Positions 1 through 8,832 of a DNA stretch of 64,000 bases are shown here, piece by piece. This stretch comes from Hymenobacter terricola. Lineage in GTDB: Bacteria; Bacteroidota; Bacteroidia; Cytophagales; Hymenobacteraceae. The notes beneath the pieces were generated by a model that saw only the letters and a program-made list of their open reading frames with translations, did no database searches and had not been told where the DNA came from. The DNA is taken from positions 186,001-250,000 of the forward strand of contig NZ_JAGEMO020000003.1 of NCBI RefSeq assembly GCF_017921975.2, read 5' to 3'. How positions within the stretch are numbered: position 1 is the stretch's first letter; the number at the start of each line of letters is the position of its first letter. The position numbers were made by a program, and so were the translations under genes.

Positions 1-1580
1 GGGCCATTTTGTGGGGCCTGGGCGTGATGGCCGCCTTTGGCGTGAGCATCGATTTGATGACGGCCCTGCTCCCGCTCATGTTGTTTGTGGTGGGCATGTC
101 CGACACCATTCACATCATCAGCCGCTACGTGAGCGAGCTGGGCTACGGCGCCAGCAAAAAGGACGCCCTGCGGGTCACCATCAAGGAATCGGGGTTTGGG
201 TCGGGGCTGTCGGCGCTCACCACCAGCCTGGGCTTTTTCACGCTGATGACCAGCACCATCCGGCCCATTCACAACTTCGGGTTGTTCACCGGCATCGCCG
301 TTATTCTGGCGTTCATTCTCAGCTTCACGCTGCTGCCGGCCATGCTCGTGCTGCTGGGCAAACCGGCCTTGCGCGAGCCGCGCCGCCAGGGCCACAGCTG
401 GGACGGCGTGCTGAGCCGGCTGTTTCGCACGGTGCTGGTGCGGCGGCGGCTGGTGTTCATTGTGAGCGGGCTGGTGCTGGCGGCGTCCATCGGGCTGGCC
501 ACGCGGGTGCGCATCAATTCCTCGCTGCTCGATGACTTATCGAAAAATGACCCCGTGCGAATGGATTTCGCCTTTTTCGAGCGGCAGTTCTCCGGCGTGC
601 GGCCCTTCGAGCTGGAGCTGAAACCGGCCGAGGGCCGCGACATCTACGACCTGGCCGTGCTGCGCCAGACCGAGCGCATCGAAGGCTACCTGAGCAACAC
701 CTACGGCCTGCGCTTTGCCGCCTCGCCGGTCACGCTCGTGAAATCGGTGCGCAAAGCCCTGCACGGCGGCGGCCTGGCCGACTACCGCCTCCCCACCGAC
801 ACGCTGGAAATGCGCAGCCTGCGCGGCAAGGTCCGCCAGTTCCGCAAAAAGCCCGAATTCAGCGCCCTGGCCCTGCCCGACGGCACCGCCGGCCGCCTCA
901 CGGGCCGCATGGCCGACGTGGGCAGCATCCGCGCCGATGCCCTGAACGACGCCCTGCGCCGCTACCTGCGCACCGGCATCGACAGCACCGTGCTGCGCAC
1001 CCGCCTCACCGGCTCGTCCAACCTCATCGACAAAAACAACGAAAGCCTGACCCTGAACATGATTCAGGGCATGGCCATCGATGTGGCCATGGTCACGCTC
1101 ATTGTGCTGGCGCTGTTCAAATCCTTCCGCATGACGCTGGTGGTGCTCATCCCCAACCTGCTGCCTATCATCATCGTGGCCGGCGTGATGGGCCTGGCTG
1201 GCGTGAACATGAAGGTCAGCACGAGCATCATTTTCACCATCGCCTTCGGCATCGCGGTCGATGACACCATCCACTTCATCAGCAAGCTACGGCTGGTGCT
1301 GGGCAAGCAGCCCGATATATTCAAGGCGGTGCGCCACACGTACCTGCTGGCCGGCAAGGCCGTAATTACCACTTCCCTGATTCTGGTGGGCGGCTTTTCA
1401 ACCCTGCTGTTTTCGAAGTTCGACGGCACCTTCTACGTCGGCCTGCTCATTGGCCTCACGCTGCTGTTTGGCGTGGTGGCCGAGCTGACGCTGCTGCCGC
1501 TGCTGATTCTATATTTCTACAAGCGCCCGAAAACGAGCCACTCACTGCCGGAAAGCACGCTGGTAAAGAATCAATTCTAA
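1..1580 (+). CDS. RND/MMPL-family transporter, C-terminal part (5' end outside window)
   Basis: The reading frame is open from the first bases, so the gene starts upstream of the window. About 523 residues are visible. They contain a membrane bundle ending near residue 115, a large extracytoplasmic domain (about 160-345), and a second bundle of about five membrane segments (about 350-505). The paired motifs VGMSDTIHIISRY and FGIAVDDTIHF are the acidic transmembrane-4/transmembrane-10 motifs of the RND superfamily, in the MMPL/HpnN-like subgroup rather than AcrB. Such proteins use the proton gradient to move lipids or hydrophobic compounds across or within the inner membrane. The substrate cannot be told from the sequence. 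The short hydrophilic C-terminal tail looks complete. Confidence 0.85.
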   Translation, partial: AILWGLGVMAAFGVSIDLMTALLPLMLFVVGMSDTIHIISRYVSELGYGASKKDALRVTIKESGFGSGLSALTTSLGFFTLMTSTIRPIHNFGLFTGIAVILAFILSFTLLPAMLVLLGKPALREPRRQGHSWDGVLSRLFRTVLVRRRLVFIVSGLVLAASIGLATRVRINSSLLDDLSKNDPVRMDFAFFERQFSGVRPFELELKPAEGRDIYDLAVLRQTERIEGYLSNTYGLRFAASPVTLVKSVRKALHGGGLADYRLPTDTLEMRSLRGKVRQFRKKPEFSALALPDGTAGRLTGRMADVGSIRADALNDALRRYLRTGIDSTVLRTRLTGSSNLIDKNNESLTLNMIQGMAIDVAMVTLIVLALFKSFRMTLVVLIPNLLPIIIVAGVMGLAGVNMKVSTSIIFTIAFGIAVDDTIHFISKLRLVLGKQPDIFKAVRHTYLLAGKAVITTSLILVGGFSTLLFSKFDGTFYVGLLIGLTLLFGVVAELTLLPLLILYFYKRPKTSHSLPESTLVKNQF

Positions 1581-1689
1581 GGCAAGCGTGTAGGGTGCGG
1601 GGCTGGCCCCCGCCCGTCATTGGACATTCTGGTCCGGGCTTCGTGCACCGACAAATAAGCCTCGCACCTCGTTCCGTAGCGAGAATTAT

Positions 1690-1706
1690 ACTTTGCATTG
1701 CAAAGT
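1690..1706. promoter_or_regulatory. 17-bp palindrome upstream of the DUF2236 gene
   Basis: Perfect 8-bp arms ACTTTGCA and TGCAAAGT flank a single central T. The palindrome overlaps a TATACTTTG sequence that resembles the Bacteroidota -7 element, about 67 bp before the next start codon. It could be an operator placed on a promoter. No regulator gene lies beside it, so the binding protein is unknown. Confidence 0.4.
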
Positions 1707-1772
1707 TCTTTATAACTTGCCGACGAATTATCGGGCCCCTCCGCTCTGTTCGGGTTTTAGCTGACTCGCCTC

Positions 1773-2564
1773 ATGGACTATTTCGTTGCTCCCACTTCCA
1801 TCGTGCGCCGCATCTGGGGCACTGCCGATACGGTGATGTTCATCTTCGCCGGGGCGGCGGCTGAGTTCGCGCTGAACAAAGCCGTGGACTGGCTTTACTT
1901 CACCGGCCGCCTGCCCGCCGACCCGCTGGGCCGCCTGTTTTCCACGGTCGACTATGCCCGCCGCATCGTGTTTGCCGACCGCGCCGGGGCCGAGCACGCC
2001 ATCGACACCATTGCCGCCATCCACGGGGCAGTGGAGGCGCGGCGCGGCCAGGCCATCCCCGCCTGGGCCTACCGCGACGTATTGTTTATGCTCATTGCGT
2101 ACTCCATTCGAGCTTTTGAGGTGCTGGAACGGCCCCTCACGCCCGTGGAGTGCGAGGAAATTGTGGACGTGTTCTGCCGGCTGGGCCAGCGCATGGGCGT
2201 GCCCGATTTGCCGGATTCCTACGCGGCCTGGCGGGCGGCCCGGGCCCGGCACCTGGCCCAGGACCTGGCCGCCAGCCGCTACACCACCGACCTTTACCTG
2301 CAATACCGCAAGCACCTGGGCGGCCCACGCTACCAGCTGCTGCGCGCGGTGCAGGGCCTGGTAGCGCCGCCCTGGGTGCGCAGCCTGCTGGCGCTGCCCG
2401 GTGGTGGCTACCTGCGCCCGGCCATCGCGCTCTACCGCGCCACCAAGCATTTGGCGGTGAGCCAATGGGCCAAGAATGCCCTGCTGCCCGCTGAGTATCA
2501 GGCCCGCATCCGGGCGCTGGACGGCGTGCCGGCCGCGTTGGCCCAGCACGCCGCCCGCGCTTAG
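1773..2564 (+). CDS. MpaB/DUF2236-family oxygenase-like protein
   Basis: This 263-residue protein resembles the ER-bound oxygenase MpaB / latex-clearing protein family (DUF2236). The pattern ADPLGRLFSTVDYARRIVF followed by AIDTIAAIHGAV, then a helix with YRDVLFMLIAYSIRAFEVLE, follows the family layout, where bacterial members bind a haem or act as oxygenases on terpenoid or rubber-like substrates. The short N-terminal helix IWGTADTVMFIFAGAAAEF corresponds to the family's first helix. No signal peptide is evident. It stands alone after the RND gene, about 190 bp downstream, with its own possible promoter. The enzymatic reaction cannot be assigned. Confidence 0.6.
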   Translation: MDYFVAPTSIVRRIWGTADTVMFIFAGAAAEFALNKAVDWLYFTGRLPADPLGRLFSTVDYARRIVFADRAGAEHAIDTIAAIHGAVEARRGQAIPAWAYRDVLFMLIAYSIRAFEVLERPLTPVECEEIVDVFCRLGQRMGVPDLPDSYAAWRAARARHLAQDLAASRYTTDLYLQYRKHLGGPRYQLLRAVQGLVAPPWVRSLLALPGGGYLRPAIALYRATKHLAVSQWAKNALLPAEYQARIRALDGVPAALAQHAARA

Positions 2565-2615
2565 GCGCACTCCCAACATCGTCAAATAGCTCCAAAATCA
2601 GAACTTGTGCTGCTT

Positions 2616-3005
2616 ATGTTCGGCTTTCATTTCCGATATTTTCGCCTGGCCCTGGGCCTGTTCCTGGTCGAGGTATTCATCGCATTGTTCGTGCACGACC
2701 GCATTATTCGTCCCCAGGGCGGCGATTTTCTGGCGACGATACTCCTGTATTGCCTCATTCGAAGCTTCTTTTCTTTGCCGACCAGTGTGGCGGCCGGCGT
2801 GGCCCTGCTGGTTTCTTACCTGTTAGAAGTCCTGCAATACTTCCAGTTGCTGGCGCATTTGGGCTGGCAGCATTCTGCGCTGGCCCGCGTGCTGCTGGGC
2901 AGCCAGTTTGAGTGGCCCGATATGCTGGCCTACACGCTGGGCGCGGCATTTATTATAGCGATTGAGGCGGCGAGAACGGCTTCCGCAACGGGCCAAACGG
3001 GCTGA
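2616..3005 (+). CDS. DUF2809 family small membrane protein
   Basis: About 129 residues with four predicted membrane helices. The pattern (FHFRYFRLALGLFLVEVFIA, then YLLEVLQYF, then FEWPDMLAYTLGAAF) matches DUF2809, a family of small integral membrane proteins with a polar E-x-x-Q-x-F segment before the last helices. A GTG nine bases upstream is an alternative start; ATG at 2616 was chosen because the hydrophobic domain begins immediately after it. It follows the DUF2236 gene by about 50 bp on the same strand and could be co-transcribed. Function is unknown in the family. Confidence 0.7.
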   Translation: MFGFHFRYFRLALGLFLVEVFIALFVHDRIIRPQGGDFLATILLYCLIRSFFSLPTSVAAGVALLVSYLLEVLQYFQLLAHLGWQHSALARVLLGSQFEWPDMLAYTLGAAFIIAIEAARTASATGQTG

Positions 3006-3098
3006 TTGCGCATTTTCTACTTGTTCCTGCAACCTTAATTCAGGCTCAATGCTCTCAGCATTGAGTTCGCAGGCTTATTTTTACATCAAAAACAATCC

Positions 3099-3623
3099 AT
3101 GAAAAACGTATTTTCTAGTGGCGTACTCCGCCTGCTATTCCCCGTGCTACTCACCACCGCGGGCCTGATGACGACCGCCTGCAAAAAGGACGACAGCACG
3201 ACCACCACCACCACGGACTACGCGCCAATCGACAACGCAATTATTCAGAAATATCTGACTGATAACGCTATCACCACCGCCCAGAAGCAGGCCTCGGGGC
3301 TGTATTACTTGCCCGTGGTGAGCAACCCAACCGGCACCCGCGCCGTGGCTGGCAAGCTCGTGTACGTGCTGTACACCGGCCGTTTGATGGACGGCACGGT
3401 GTTCGACGCATCGTCGATGCACAATAACGTGCCCATCAGCTTTGTGCTGGGGCAGGGCCGCGTAATTGCCGGCTGGGATGAAGGCATCGCCCTGATGCAC
3501 GAAGGCGAAAAAGCCCAATTGCTGATTCCCTCAGCGTTGGCCTACGGGGCTTCCGGCTCGGGCACGACAATTCCGGCCAACTCGGTGCTCCGCTTCGAGG
3601 TTGAACTGGTGGCCGTGCGCTAA
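3099..3623 (+). CDS. FKBP-type peptidyl-prolyl cis-trans isomerase lipoprotein
   Basis: The 174-residue product begins with a lipoprotein signal (lipobox LMTTAC, Cys at about residue 28), so it is probably anchored in the cell envelope. After a Thr-rich linker comes a single FKBP domain with KLVYVLYTGRLMDGTVFDAS, the FVLGQGRVIAGWDEGIALM core and the LIPSALAYG segment, all typical of periplasmic FKBPs that assist folding of exported proteins. The length is normal for a single-domain Bacteroidota FKBP lipoprotein. It converges with the nuclease-helicase gene, with only 9 bp between the stop codons. Confidence 0.92.
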   Translation: MKNVFSSGVLRLLFPVLLTTAGLMTTACKKDDSTTTTTTDYAPIDNAIIQKYLTDNAITTAQKQASGLYYLPVVSNPTGTRAVAGKLVYVLYTGRLMDGTVFDASSMHNNVPISFVLGQGRVIAGWDEGIALMHEGEKAQLLIPSALAYGASGSGTTIPANSVLRFEVELVAVR

Positions 3624-3632
3624 CGCGCGGCG

Positions 3633-6600
3633 CTATGGTTGAACGAACGCGCCCACCCGCGCCAGCAAGGCGGCGTGGTGTGGGGCGCGGCTCAGCATTT
3701 CCGGGTTGCCGAGCAGCACCAGCTGCTGACGGGCGCGGGTGAGGGCCACGTTGAGCTTGCGGTCGACCTGGCCGGATTCGTCGGGTGACACCATGAGCTC
3801 CAGCTGGTGCTCGTGGTGGCAGCAGAAGCTCACGATGATGACCTCGCGCTGGCTGCCCTGGTAGCGCTCCACGGTGTCGACACTCACCTGGGCGAGGGCG
3901 GGCAATTGGAGCTCGACGGCTAACTGGGCCAGCCGCGCCCGGATGCGGGCCGCCTGATTGCGGTAGCTGGCAATGATGCCCAGCGTAGTTTCGGGGTTGA
4001 AGGCAGCGCCGTAGCCCTGGGCCACGTAAGCGGCCGCCTGCCCGGCCAGCTCGGCTTCCTGGGCCGATTCTTTCATCGACAAATCCTCGGGCTGGCGCTG
4101 CGTGGGCACAAATACCACGCGCCGACTGCGCAATGCGGCGGCGAAGGCATCGGCCGGGGCGGGCCAGGCGGCGCGGCTGAGCGGGGCCGCCTGCCAGGGC
4201 TGCGGGCACCGCAGCTGGCCTTCGTAAAAATCCTGATTGACGAGCACGGCCAGTTCCTGGTGCATGCGGTATTGGTCGGCCAGGGTGCCGTGGGCGTGGG
4301 GCCAGCGGGCCTCGGCGCGGCGGAAAAGGCGCTCGAAATAGGAGTTGCGCAGGTTAGTGAGGCCCAGCTCGTCGCGCAGCAAATCGGCCACTTCGGGGGC
4401 AATGGCGCTGGTTTCGGGTTCCTGGGCCACCACGGCGGGCAGCTGGCGGTGGTCGCCGATGAGGATGAACTTCCTGACCTTGGCCAGCAGCGCGAGCATG
4501 GGCGATTCCAGCACCTGGCTGGCCTCGTCCACCACCGCCACATCAAACTGCTTCAGCATAAACAGCTCGGGCTTACCCAGCAGACTGGCCACGGTGCCCA
4601 CGTAAAACGGCGTGCCGGTGAGGCGGGCGCGCACGGTTTGGCGGCTGGCGCAGTCGGCAATCATGTTATCGAGCAGGTACGGCCGGTAAGCGGGCGAGGT
4701 GCCCAGCCGCGAACCCACCCGAATAAACGGCAGCCCGGCATCGACCAGCTGCTCGCAGATTTCGTCCACCGCGCGGTTGGTGTAGGCGGCCAGCAGCACC
4801 TGCTTGTCCTGTTGGCAGAGGCTGACGGCCAGCTCGCGCAGGATTGCGCGGGTTTTGCCGGTGCCGGGCGGGCCGCAGAGCACGAACCAATCGGGCGCGG
4901 CCAGGGCGCGGGCCACTACTTCGGGGGCTGTGGTGGCGGGCGTGGCGGCGGGGTTCCAGTCTTCGGGTGGGCGCGGGCCGGTGCGGGCCAGCAGGCGCAG
5001 GCGGCGCTCCGGTCTCAGGCTCAGAAAGGCCGACAAGCCGGCCCATTCGCGGCGGAAAGTGTCGTAGGTATCGGGCTCCAGGGCCCAGTGCGAGTGGCCC
5101 AGCAGGTAGCGCGGGGCCATGCGGCGGTTGCGCACACTGAGCACTACCCGGCCGTCGGCCCCCAGGTCTTCGGCCAGCACCGCCTTCACCACCTGCGCAT
5201 CGAGCACGGATAATGATTTGCTGCTTTGGTGAGGGGTTGAGGTGCTTAATTTGGCTGGGTCGGCGGCTGAAAGCCCTTGGCCCGCCCCCGCTTCGGCGGC
5301 CTCATCGGTAGTTATCGTTTCTTTCGGATTGCGGCGGCGCGGGTAGAGAATCAGCGTGTCACCGGCCCGGAAATTGACTTCGCGGCCATCGGCCGGGCGC
5401 TGGAAGATGAGGTGCGGGCCGAGGCCGCCGCGGGCGTCGTCATCGGCATTGCTGTGGTCTTCCACCAACGTCAGGTCATCGAGCAGGCTGAAATTCTGCT
5501 GCTTGCGGGCCTGGGGCAGCAGCCAGAGGCCGGCCTGGCCGCCGGCATCGCCGGGCCGGGCCTCGTCGCCGAGGAGCGTCAGCCGCATTTCGCGGGCCGT
5601 GAAACGGGCCAGTTCCAGGCAGTAGGCGCGCTCGACGGGGTCGGCGGCGGCCCAGGCGTTGGCTACTTTTTCGGCTTTGGCTTTGCCGAAGGACGGCAGC
5701 GCCATCAGGTTGGGGTGCAGCACGGGAGCCAGCAGGGCCGCGGTTTGGCGCGGGCCGGTGGCGCGGGCCAGCTGCAATTCGGTGCCCACCAGCTGGTTGC
5801 GGGCCGAAAGCAGGCGGTCAATCAACTCCTGGTCCTGGTCGACGCGGCGCACGGCGGGCTGGCCGCTGGCCGCGTTGGAGTAGAGAATGCTGGTGCGGCC
5901 CCGGCCGGCCGTTTCGCCATCGGCCCCAAATACCGATTCGAGCAGCAGACGGTAGAGCTGGGCCTGGGCGGCGTGGTTGCTCCAGGGCTCGGCATGCGGC
6001 ACTTTGGTCGAGCTTTTTAACTCCACCAAGTCGTAGCCGGAACTGCTTTCGTGCAGCAAATCGAGCCGCCCTTGCAAGCCATAGGTGGCCGATAAAAACG
6101 TGGGTTCGAGGAAGCAATCGGCGAGGTGCAGGGGCTCCTGCTGGTAGCCGGTGCGGCTTTGGGCCACGAAACCCTGGGCGCGGGTTTCGCGCAGGGTGCG
6201 GTGGTGGCGGCGCAGGTCGTTGAGTAATTCCGGCACGCCGGTGCGGGTCTGGAACTCGGGCAGCGTGCTCAGCGACAGCGGCGCCGAGCGAAACAGTCGC
6301 TGCTTAAAAAACTGCTCCAGGTTGAAGTCTGGGCTGGTTGTTAGTTGCTCGTTGTCAGTTGTTAGAACTGGAAGCACCGCCGTTGACTCAGGCGGAAATA
6401 CCCCGCCCAAAGCGGACGAACCCACGCTGACAACGGCAACGGCTTCAACGGCCGCCGGTGGAGCAGCAACTTTTAATTTTTCATTCTTGATTCTTAATTC
6501 TTCCTTCCTGCCAGCGTGGCTTACTTCTTCGTCCAGCAACAGGTTCACCAGGTTGCCGAGCACCAGCGGGCGCGAGGTTTCATCGGGCAAAAACGCGTTC

Positions 6601-7352
6601 AGCAGCGCCCATTCCGGGATGGTGCCCTCGCGCTGGGCGCACTCGGCAATGGTCGTGACGCTGATGAGGTAGTCGGGCTCGAGCACCACGCGGCGCGCAC
6701 GCACGCTGCCATCGGCCAGCAGCACCGGGCCGATGAGGTGCAGCGTGGGATGCAGCGCGGCGGCCAGCGGCAACACGTTTTCGTAGGCGGCGGGCAGCAC
6801 CAGGCGGAACGGGCCGCTGGGGCGGCCGTCGGCGGGCGTGGACAGCTCCACGGTCAGGTCGCCGGCGGCCAGGTCGGCGTGCAGCACCCGCACGCGCCAC
6901 GCCACGCCGGCCGGGGCCGTATCGGGCGCAAATGGCCGCGAGCCGGCGGGCTGACTACCAGAATTTTCTACTTCGGGAGCGGCGCCGACGGCCAGGCCAG
7001 CGGGCAGCGCCGGCCCCGCATACGCCGTGCCGGTGAGGTGCAGCACCAGCGCCGCCACGGCCGCGAAACCACTGGCGGCCTCAGCTTGGGTGCCGGCGTA
7101 GCTTTCGTGCACCACCAGATTGGCCGCCAGGCGCAGGGCTTGCAGCTGCTGGCGGAGCGCAGCCGGCAGCTCCTGCGTGTACGCTACCTGTCCGATGGCC
7201 TGATTCAGGTCAATAAACGGGGCTTCCCGCTGCTTGCAGTCGTCGCGCAGCACGGTTTCGAGCAGCTTGCGCAGCTTGGGCAGCTGGTCGGCCGGCGCGG
7301 CGGCGTGGTCGGTGGCGAGGGCGGCGAGGCGGGAGTAGTAGCGGGTAGGCAT
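3633..7352 (-). CDS. PD-(D/E)XK nuclease fused to SF1 (Dna2/NAM7-type) helicase
   Basis: A 1239-residue protein in three parts. The N-terminal region (about 1-280) is unrecognised. A nuclease-like domain holds YDLVELKSS near residue 442, the D-x(n)-E-x-K core of Cas4/Dna2-type nucleases. The C-terminal half is an SF1 helicase: Walker A GPPGTGKTRAI near residue 827, Walker B VVDEASQ near 942, GDHRQLPAVV, and the late motif NVALTRARQQLVLLG. The architecture is that of eukaryotic/archaeal Dna2 and of many bacterial AAA_11/AAA_12 proteins; roles range from DNA end processing to phage defence. It is a single-gene unit flanked by unrelated genes. The linker near residues 281-340 contains peptides encoded by AT-rich intergenic repeats (see findings). 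Confidence 0.88.
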   Translation of the reverse strand: MPTRYYSRLAALATDHAAAPADQLPKLRKLLETVLRDDCKQREAPFIDLNQAIGQVAYTQELPAALRQQLQALRLAANLVVHESYAGTQAEAASGFAAVAALVLHLTGTAYAGPALPAGLAVGAAPEVENSGSQPAGSRPFAPDTAPAGVAWRVRVLHADLAAGDLTVELSTPADGRPSGPFRLVLPAAYENVLPLAAALHPTLHLIGPVLLADGSVRARRVVLEPDYLISVTTIAECAQREGTIPEWALLNAFLPDETSRPLVLGNLVNLLLDEEVSHAGRKEELRIKNEKLKVAAPPAAVEAVAVVSVGSSALGGVFPPESTAVLPVLTTDNEQLTTSPDFNLEQFFKQRLFRSAPLSLSTLPEFQTRTGVPELLNDLRRHHRTLRETRAQGFVAQSRTGYQQEPLHLADCFLEPTFLSATYGLQGRLDLLHESSSGYDLVELKSSTKVPHAEPWSNHAAQAQLYRLLLESVFGADGETAGRGRTSILYSNAASGQPAVRRVDQDQELIDRLLSARNQLVGTELQLARATGPRQTAALLAPVLHPNLMALPSFGKAKAEKVANAWAAADPVERAYCLELARFTAREMRLTLLGDEARPGDAGGQAGLWLLPQARKQQNFSLLDDLTLVEDHSNADDDARGGLGPHLIFQRPADGREVNFRAGDTLILYPRRRNPKETITTDEAAEAGAGQGLSAADPAKLSTSTPHQSSKSLSVLDAQVVKAVLAEDLGADGRVVLSVRNRRMAPRYLLGHSHWALEPDTYDTFRREWAGLSAFLSLRPERRLRLLARTGPRPPEDWNPAATPATTAPEVVARALAAPDWFVLCGPPGTGKTRAILRELAVSLCQQDKQVLLAAYTNRAVDEICEQLVDAGLPFIRVGSRLGTSPAYRPYLLDNMIADCASRQTVRARLTGTPFYVGTVASLLGKPELFMLKQFDVAVVDEASQVLESPMLALLAKVRKFILIGDHRQLPAVVAQEPETSAIAPEVADLLRDELGLTNLRNSYFERLFRRAEARWPHAHGTLADQYRMHQELAVLVNQDFYEGQLRCPQPWQAAPLSRAAWPAPADAFAAALRSRRVVFVPTQRQPEDLSMKESAQEAELAGQAAAYVAQGYGAAFNPETTLGIIASYRNQAARIRARLAQLAVELQLPALAQVSVDTVERYQGSQREVIIVSFCCHHEHQLELMVSPDESGQVDRKLNVALTRARQQLVLLGNPEMLSRAPHHAALLARVGAFVQP

Positions 7353-7447
7353 TGAGGGGCAGAAAACTGGCGGCAGGACCTATAAAAGTAACGGTTTTAC
7401 CGGGGCCGGTTGCGAATGATAGTAGCTCTTTTCAGGTTCGAGCACTG

Positions 7448-7540
7448 CAGCGCGGACCACAAAGTCCGCGCTACACCCGCCGACGGTCACAGCTACGCCG
7501 TTCGCGCAACTTTATATCTGACGGCAAAAACCGCGCTACC
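7448..7540. repeat. Palindromic intergenic repeat, family B (partly degraded)
   Basis: This holds the hairpin AGCGCGGACCACAAAGTCCG continuing to CGCTAC, and a looser partner ending in CCGCGCTAC. It belongs to the same family as the elements near 18.6, 20.3, 23.8, 39.5 and 41.7 kb. It fills most of the gap between the nuclease-helicase gene and the minus-strand lipoprotein gene. Confidence 0.6.
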
Positions 7541-8000
7541 GGGCGGCGCTAAGGCCCATGGGAGCGGCCAAAGGGCCGTCCTCGTACATGTTGAGGTAGA
7601 GCTTGAGAGGTTCTTTGCGGCCTTTCCAGGTGAGGGAATACACGTCGAGCTGGCCTTCGTTGTCGATGCCTTCTGCCGGGATTTTGAAGGCGCAGCAGCT
7701 GCCCTGGCGCTCGTACTCAATAACTTCGCCGTGAGGGCCGAGCAGGGCGTTGAGGTAGCGCTGCTGGTTGCGCGCCCCGGCTTCGCGGCCGCCGCCCACC
7801 CGCACCGGGTTGTTTGCCGTAAAGCCGTACGTTTCGTCCTTGCTGGTTTCCTGAATCAGGAAGGGCAGCACGGTGCTGCCGCCTTTTTCGTGCAGGCCTT
7901 CCGACACTGCACCGCCGTACGTTGGCGGCGTTTTCATCCGGGTAGTTTCGCAGCTCCATACGCCCAGCGCGAGGAGCAATAATGCACTGCCTTTTTTCAT
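7536..8000 (-). CDS. Small conserved lipoprotein
   Basis: About 154 residues from the ATG at 8000; an upstream ATG at 8018 would add six residues before the signal. A lipoprotein signal ends in the lipobox GVWSC, followed by a polar Thr/Pro-rich linker. The rest contains NNPVRVGGG, RYLNALLGPHGEVIEY and GQLDVYSLTWKG...LYLNMYEDG. I recall similar small Bacteroidota lipoproteins that are sometimes mislabelled as 2-dehydro-3-deoxyphosphooctonate aldolase; nothing in this sequence supports an aldolase. Two adjacent cysteines (GSCCAF) may form a disulphide. It diverges from the next gene with only 16 bp between start codons. Confidence 0.72.
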   Translation of the reverse strand: MKKGSALLLLALGVWSCETTRMKTPPTYGGAVSEGLHEKGGSTVLPFLIQETSKDETYGFTANNPVRVGGGREAGARNQQRYLNALLGPHGEVIEYERQGSCCAFKIPAEGIDNEGQLDVYSLTWKGRKEPLKLYLNMYEDGPLAAPMGLSAAR

Positions 8001-8016
8001 ACTCTGTATTTTTATC

Positions 8017-8619
8017 ATGCCAATGCCTTTTTCTTCATTGTCTTCCAGCGTGCAAAGAACTACACGCCAGCTGGCTTTTCACACAGTAGTGCTGGGCAGT
8101 GGGCTGTTATTGAGTCTGTCCGTGGCGGCCCAAACGCCGTCCGTATCGTCCGATTCGCCCCTGCCCCACCTGCTGGCGGAGCGTAAAGCCCTCACCGACC
8201 GCTACACTGCCGCCAGTGCCCAACGCCACAGCTTGTTCGGCAACAAGCCTTCCAAAAAGGACCTGCAGGAAGTGGTCGACGCCCTGCAAGGCATCGTGGA
8301 CAAGGACCAGCAAATCGTGGACGTGCTCAACCGCACCGCCCAGGCTGCCACCACCACCTCCGTGCGGCTGGCCGCCACCACCACCTACCTCGAAAGCACC
8401 GGCCGCGACGACCGCAACCTCACCGCTCAGCGTCTTTCCGAGCTGCAGAACGAAACCGAAAACCTGCGCCAGCGCGAAAAGCAGCAGCTGGCCAAGCAGC
8501 GCGACCTCGAAGCCGACGTGGCCGACGCCAAGCAGGGCCATTTCGTGCGCGACGCGCTGATTGCGGGGCTGGCCGTGCTGTGCGTGGGGCTGCTGCTGGC
8601 CCGGAAGCGGCGCAGGTAG
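8017..8619 (+). CDS. Exported coiled-coil protein with C-terminal membrane anchor
   Basis: About 200 residues from ATG 8017 (or 8023). The N-terminus has a signal peptide ending near SVAAQT. The middle is helical and heptad-rich, rich in Gln, Glu, Leu and Arg (about residues 45-170, for example LSELQNETENLRQREKQQL), predicting a coiled coil. A single hydrophobic helix (DALIAGLAVLCVGLLLA) followed by RKRRR anchors the C-terminus with the basic tail inside the cell. This is a periplasmic coiled coil held in the inner membrane. I do not recognise a named family. Confidence 0.7.
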   Translation: MPMPFSSLSSSVQRTTRQLAFHTVVLGSGLLLSLSVAAQTPSVSSDSPLPHLLAERKALTDRYTAASAQRHSLFGNKPSKKDLQEVVDALQGIVDKDQQIVDVLNRTAQAATTTSVRLAATTTYLESTGRDDRNLTAQRLSELQNETENLRQREKQQLAKQRDLEADVADAKQGHFVRDALIAGLAVLCVGLLLARKRRR

Positions 8620-8785
8620 GCACCTGACTGTTTGGGCAGTATTTCCGGCTGAAACGGCTGAAAGGCTTTCGTATGGGAAAAAACCGGCTTCAAAACCATT
8701 GCTCTTTCGCCATGCAGCCCTTAACATTGAGTTTCCGGACTACCCCTGTTTCGGAAGAACTTTCCGCCGCAAGTTGTTCAACGAC

Positions 8786-8807
8786 GAGACGCAAAATGTT
8801 GCGTCTC
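8786..8807. repeat. Short hairpin (GAGACGCAA / TTGCGTCTC)
   Basis: Nine-base perfect arms around AATG in a 347-bp stretch (8620-8966) that otherwise holds only a hydrolase gene remnant. It resembles a dispersed Hymenobacter-type intergenic hairpin rather than a terminator, because no T-run follows. Confidence 0.45.
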
Positions 8808-8832
8808 TACTCCCGTGCACCAAACTGAGAGT

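Noticed and set aside
4260..5213. 317-residue plus-strand frame opposite the nuclease-helicase gene
   Set aside because: Opposite strand carries Walker A and other helicase motifs; the plus frame is low-complexity.
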